From: Haplomitrium mnioides
Taxonomy: Eukaryota > Marchantiophyta > Haplomitriopsida > Calobryales
DNA: 43,613 nt
Assembly (NCBI GenBank): GCA_049999725.1
Contig: JBNGIS010020551.1
Coordinates: 1-43,613 of the forward strand
Direction of reading: 5' to 3'
Shown here: piece after piece, positions 42,539 to 43,613 of the stretch
Layout: each line of letters opens with the position of its first letter
Numbering within the stretch: the first letter of the stretch is position 1
Program-made: the position numbers and the translations under genes
Notes under the pieces: model-generated
What the model was told of the DNA's origin: nothing
The model's input: the letters and a program-made list of their open reading frames with translations, nothing else
Databases searched by the model: none

Positions 42539-42584
<46 letters not shown>
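42539..42584. repeat. 46-base A homopolymer
   Basis: An uninterrupted run of A. It could be the poly(A) end of an old retroposed sequence or a slipped homopolymer. Its true length is uncertain in any assembly. Confidence 0.9.
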
Positions 42585-42586
<2 letters not shown>

Positions 42587-42759
42587 ACTATGAATTAAAG
42601 TTTCATTTACAGAGAACAACATTCAACTTGGAATGATTTACAGTCACAAGTTCAAGTTGGCAAAAAATCCAACAAGTTGCTAAAAACAATTTTCAAATAC
42701 TTTGGGAAATGATCATTTTAAATTATACCAGATTTGCAAATACAAAATATAGAACAAAT

Positions 42760-43613
42760 TTCTTGAAGGACTTTAGTCGCTAGTCTTGATTTTTTGAGAT
42801 TCAACTTCAGAAGATTCATCAAGGTTTGCTTGATCTGTCTCAATGTTGATGACACTGATTGAATCTCTTTGAAACATTTCAAGATTGAGGGTTTTTTGTC
42901 TTTTATACTCAAATAGATTTGCTTTAATAGTAGCTAGAGTGGTTTTCTTCAATTGGTTTTTTTTTGGTGAGAACAAAATCAAATGACACAATTGTGATTT
43001 GTGTCAAATCAAGTAAATCAATATGTAACTTGGATTTGCATTTCCCTTTTGTTGCTGCTATTTTTTCTGGAAAGTATTGACTAGAAAATGCACCTTCAGC
43101 CAAACAAGCAAACCATTGAACTTATACTCGTTTCGGGATGGTGAATCTTCCTCATAAAATGACAAAAATTTGAGAACTTTGGCAACCCAAAACGGTCTGC
43201 TCTTTGGATCCAAAGACGCAACAACACAAATAAACCTTCTAGCTTTCAAATCATGTAGATTGCCAAATTTATGCTTGTATCGAGTATTGTGCGACATCAT
43301 TGATAGTCCCTTCTCGCGGCTTAGGTGCTCCATCACAGATTGCTCGATGTGTAGAAAGTATTTGCTATACCGGAGTATCTTCCTTTGTTTGTTGAGCATG
43401 AAGTTGAGAATCTGAACAAACATTTTGAAAATCATTACAAGTGTTTGACTGTTGTGAAGGTGGAAAGGTAAATTGTGCTTCGAGTCGTCGTCTTTTTTTT
43501 TCAAAGGATGTAAGCCGCAATCTCTTGTTGGGCAAAAAAAAGTCATTCCACCATTGAATATCAGAATCTATAAAGAACTTGTAGCGATTCTCACTTATGT
43601 TGTCCCTTATTGA
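42760..43613 (-). pseudogene. Decayed gene with a PFWVAKVLK-type domain, reverse strand, runs off the window
   Basis: Reading leftward from 43613, one frame gives DNISENRYKFFIDSDIQWWN, LPNKRLRLTSFEKKRRRLEA and PKPREGTINDVAQYSIQ. A second gives RRFICVVASLDPKSRPFWVA, KVLKFL and KFNGLLVWLKVHF (43058-43280). A third gives KLHIDLLDLTQITIVSFDFV, LTKKKPIEEN (about 42930-43040). The order (hydrophobic VA strand, PFWxAKVL, a V-H strand, then IDL..I..FDF.LTK) resembles a chromatin-reader-like domain found in many transposon-derived proteins. I know the pattern but not a precise family name. At least three frames are needed, so it is broken. The start lies beyond the window. Confidence 0.5.

Overview
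The window looks like intergenic or transposon-dense nuclear DNA of a land plant with a large, repeat-rich genome. The evidence is four or more Ty1/copia relics, at least three Ty3/gypsy relics, GT-AG introns, and captured fragments of plant genes (SF3B3, PRP38 and a CSI1-type armadillo protein). A gymnosperm or fern would fit the huge LTRs and old nested insertions, but the sequence does not fix the species. I see no intact protein-coding gene, tRNA, rRNA or CRISPR array.

Left edge (1-5040): a decayed plus-strand gene with a TATA box, four exons and three GT-AG introns. It encodes a ParB-like domain followed by an amino-methyltransferase (N4-cytosine/N6-adenine type, motif IV DIPYG, motif I DLCSGSGT). 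The two long introns are filled with a 24-bp near-palindromic minisatellite (consensus core TCCATGCGCGCATGGA). A related array with a period of about 50 bp lies downstream of the gene. This is the most unusual content of the window.

5041-21766: a 5'-truncated plus-strand copia element (A), split inside its reverse transcriptase by a non-autonomous gypsy element (5515-19969) that has a 5-bp target duplication (atata/atatg). The gypsy element has very long LTRs (4170 and 4038 bp), a primer-binding site and a decayed integrase whose catalytic Glu is Lys. Its internal region is mostly foreign sequence, including fragments of SF3B3, PRP38 and a CSI1-like gene. A 100-N gap in it is flanked by a 58-bp duplication.

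21767-35661: a reverse-strand copia gag-protease fragment, a reverse-strand copia RT/RNase H fragment (D), a plus-strand gypsy (B, 24422-27909) lacking integrase and most of its 3' LTR, a small LTR-end/PBS remnant, and a near full-length but badly decayed plus-strand copia (B, 28379-35661) with both LTRs.

35662-41040: degenerate GAAAGTTC-rich repeats, a gypsy LTR with an Athila/Tat-like PBS, then two reverse-strand copia elements. The outer one (E) is represented by its 3' LTR. The inner one (C) inserted beside E's polypurine tract and carries the best-preserved RT/RNase H of the window.

Right edge (41041-43613): AT-rich DNA, a 52-bp tandem array related to the left-hand arrays, a 46-A tract, and a decayed reverse-strand gene with a PFWVAKVLK-type domain. 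Gene plus downstream palindromic minisatellite therefore occurs at both ends in opposite orientation, with the retrotransposon nest between them.
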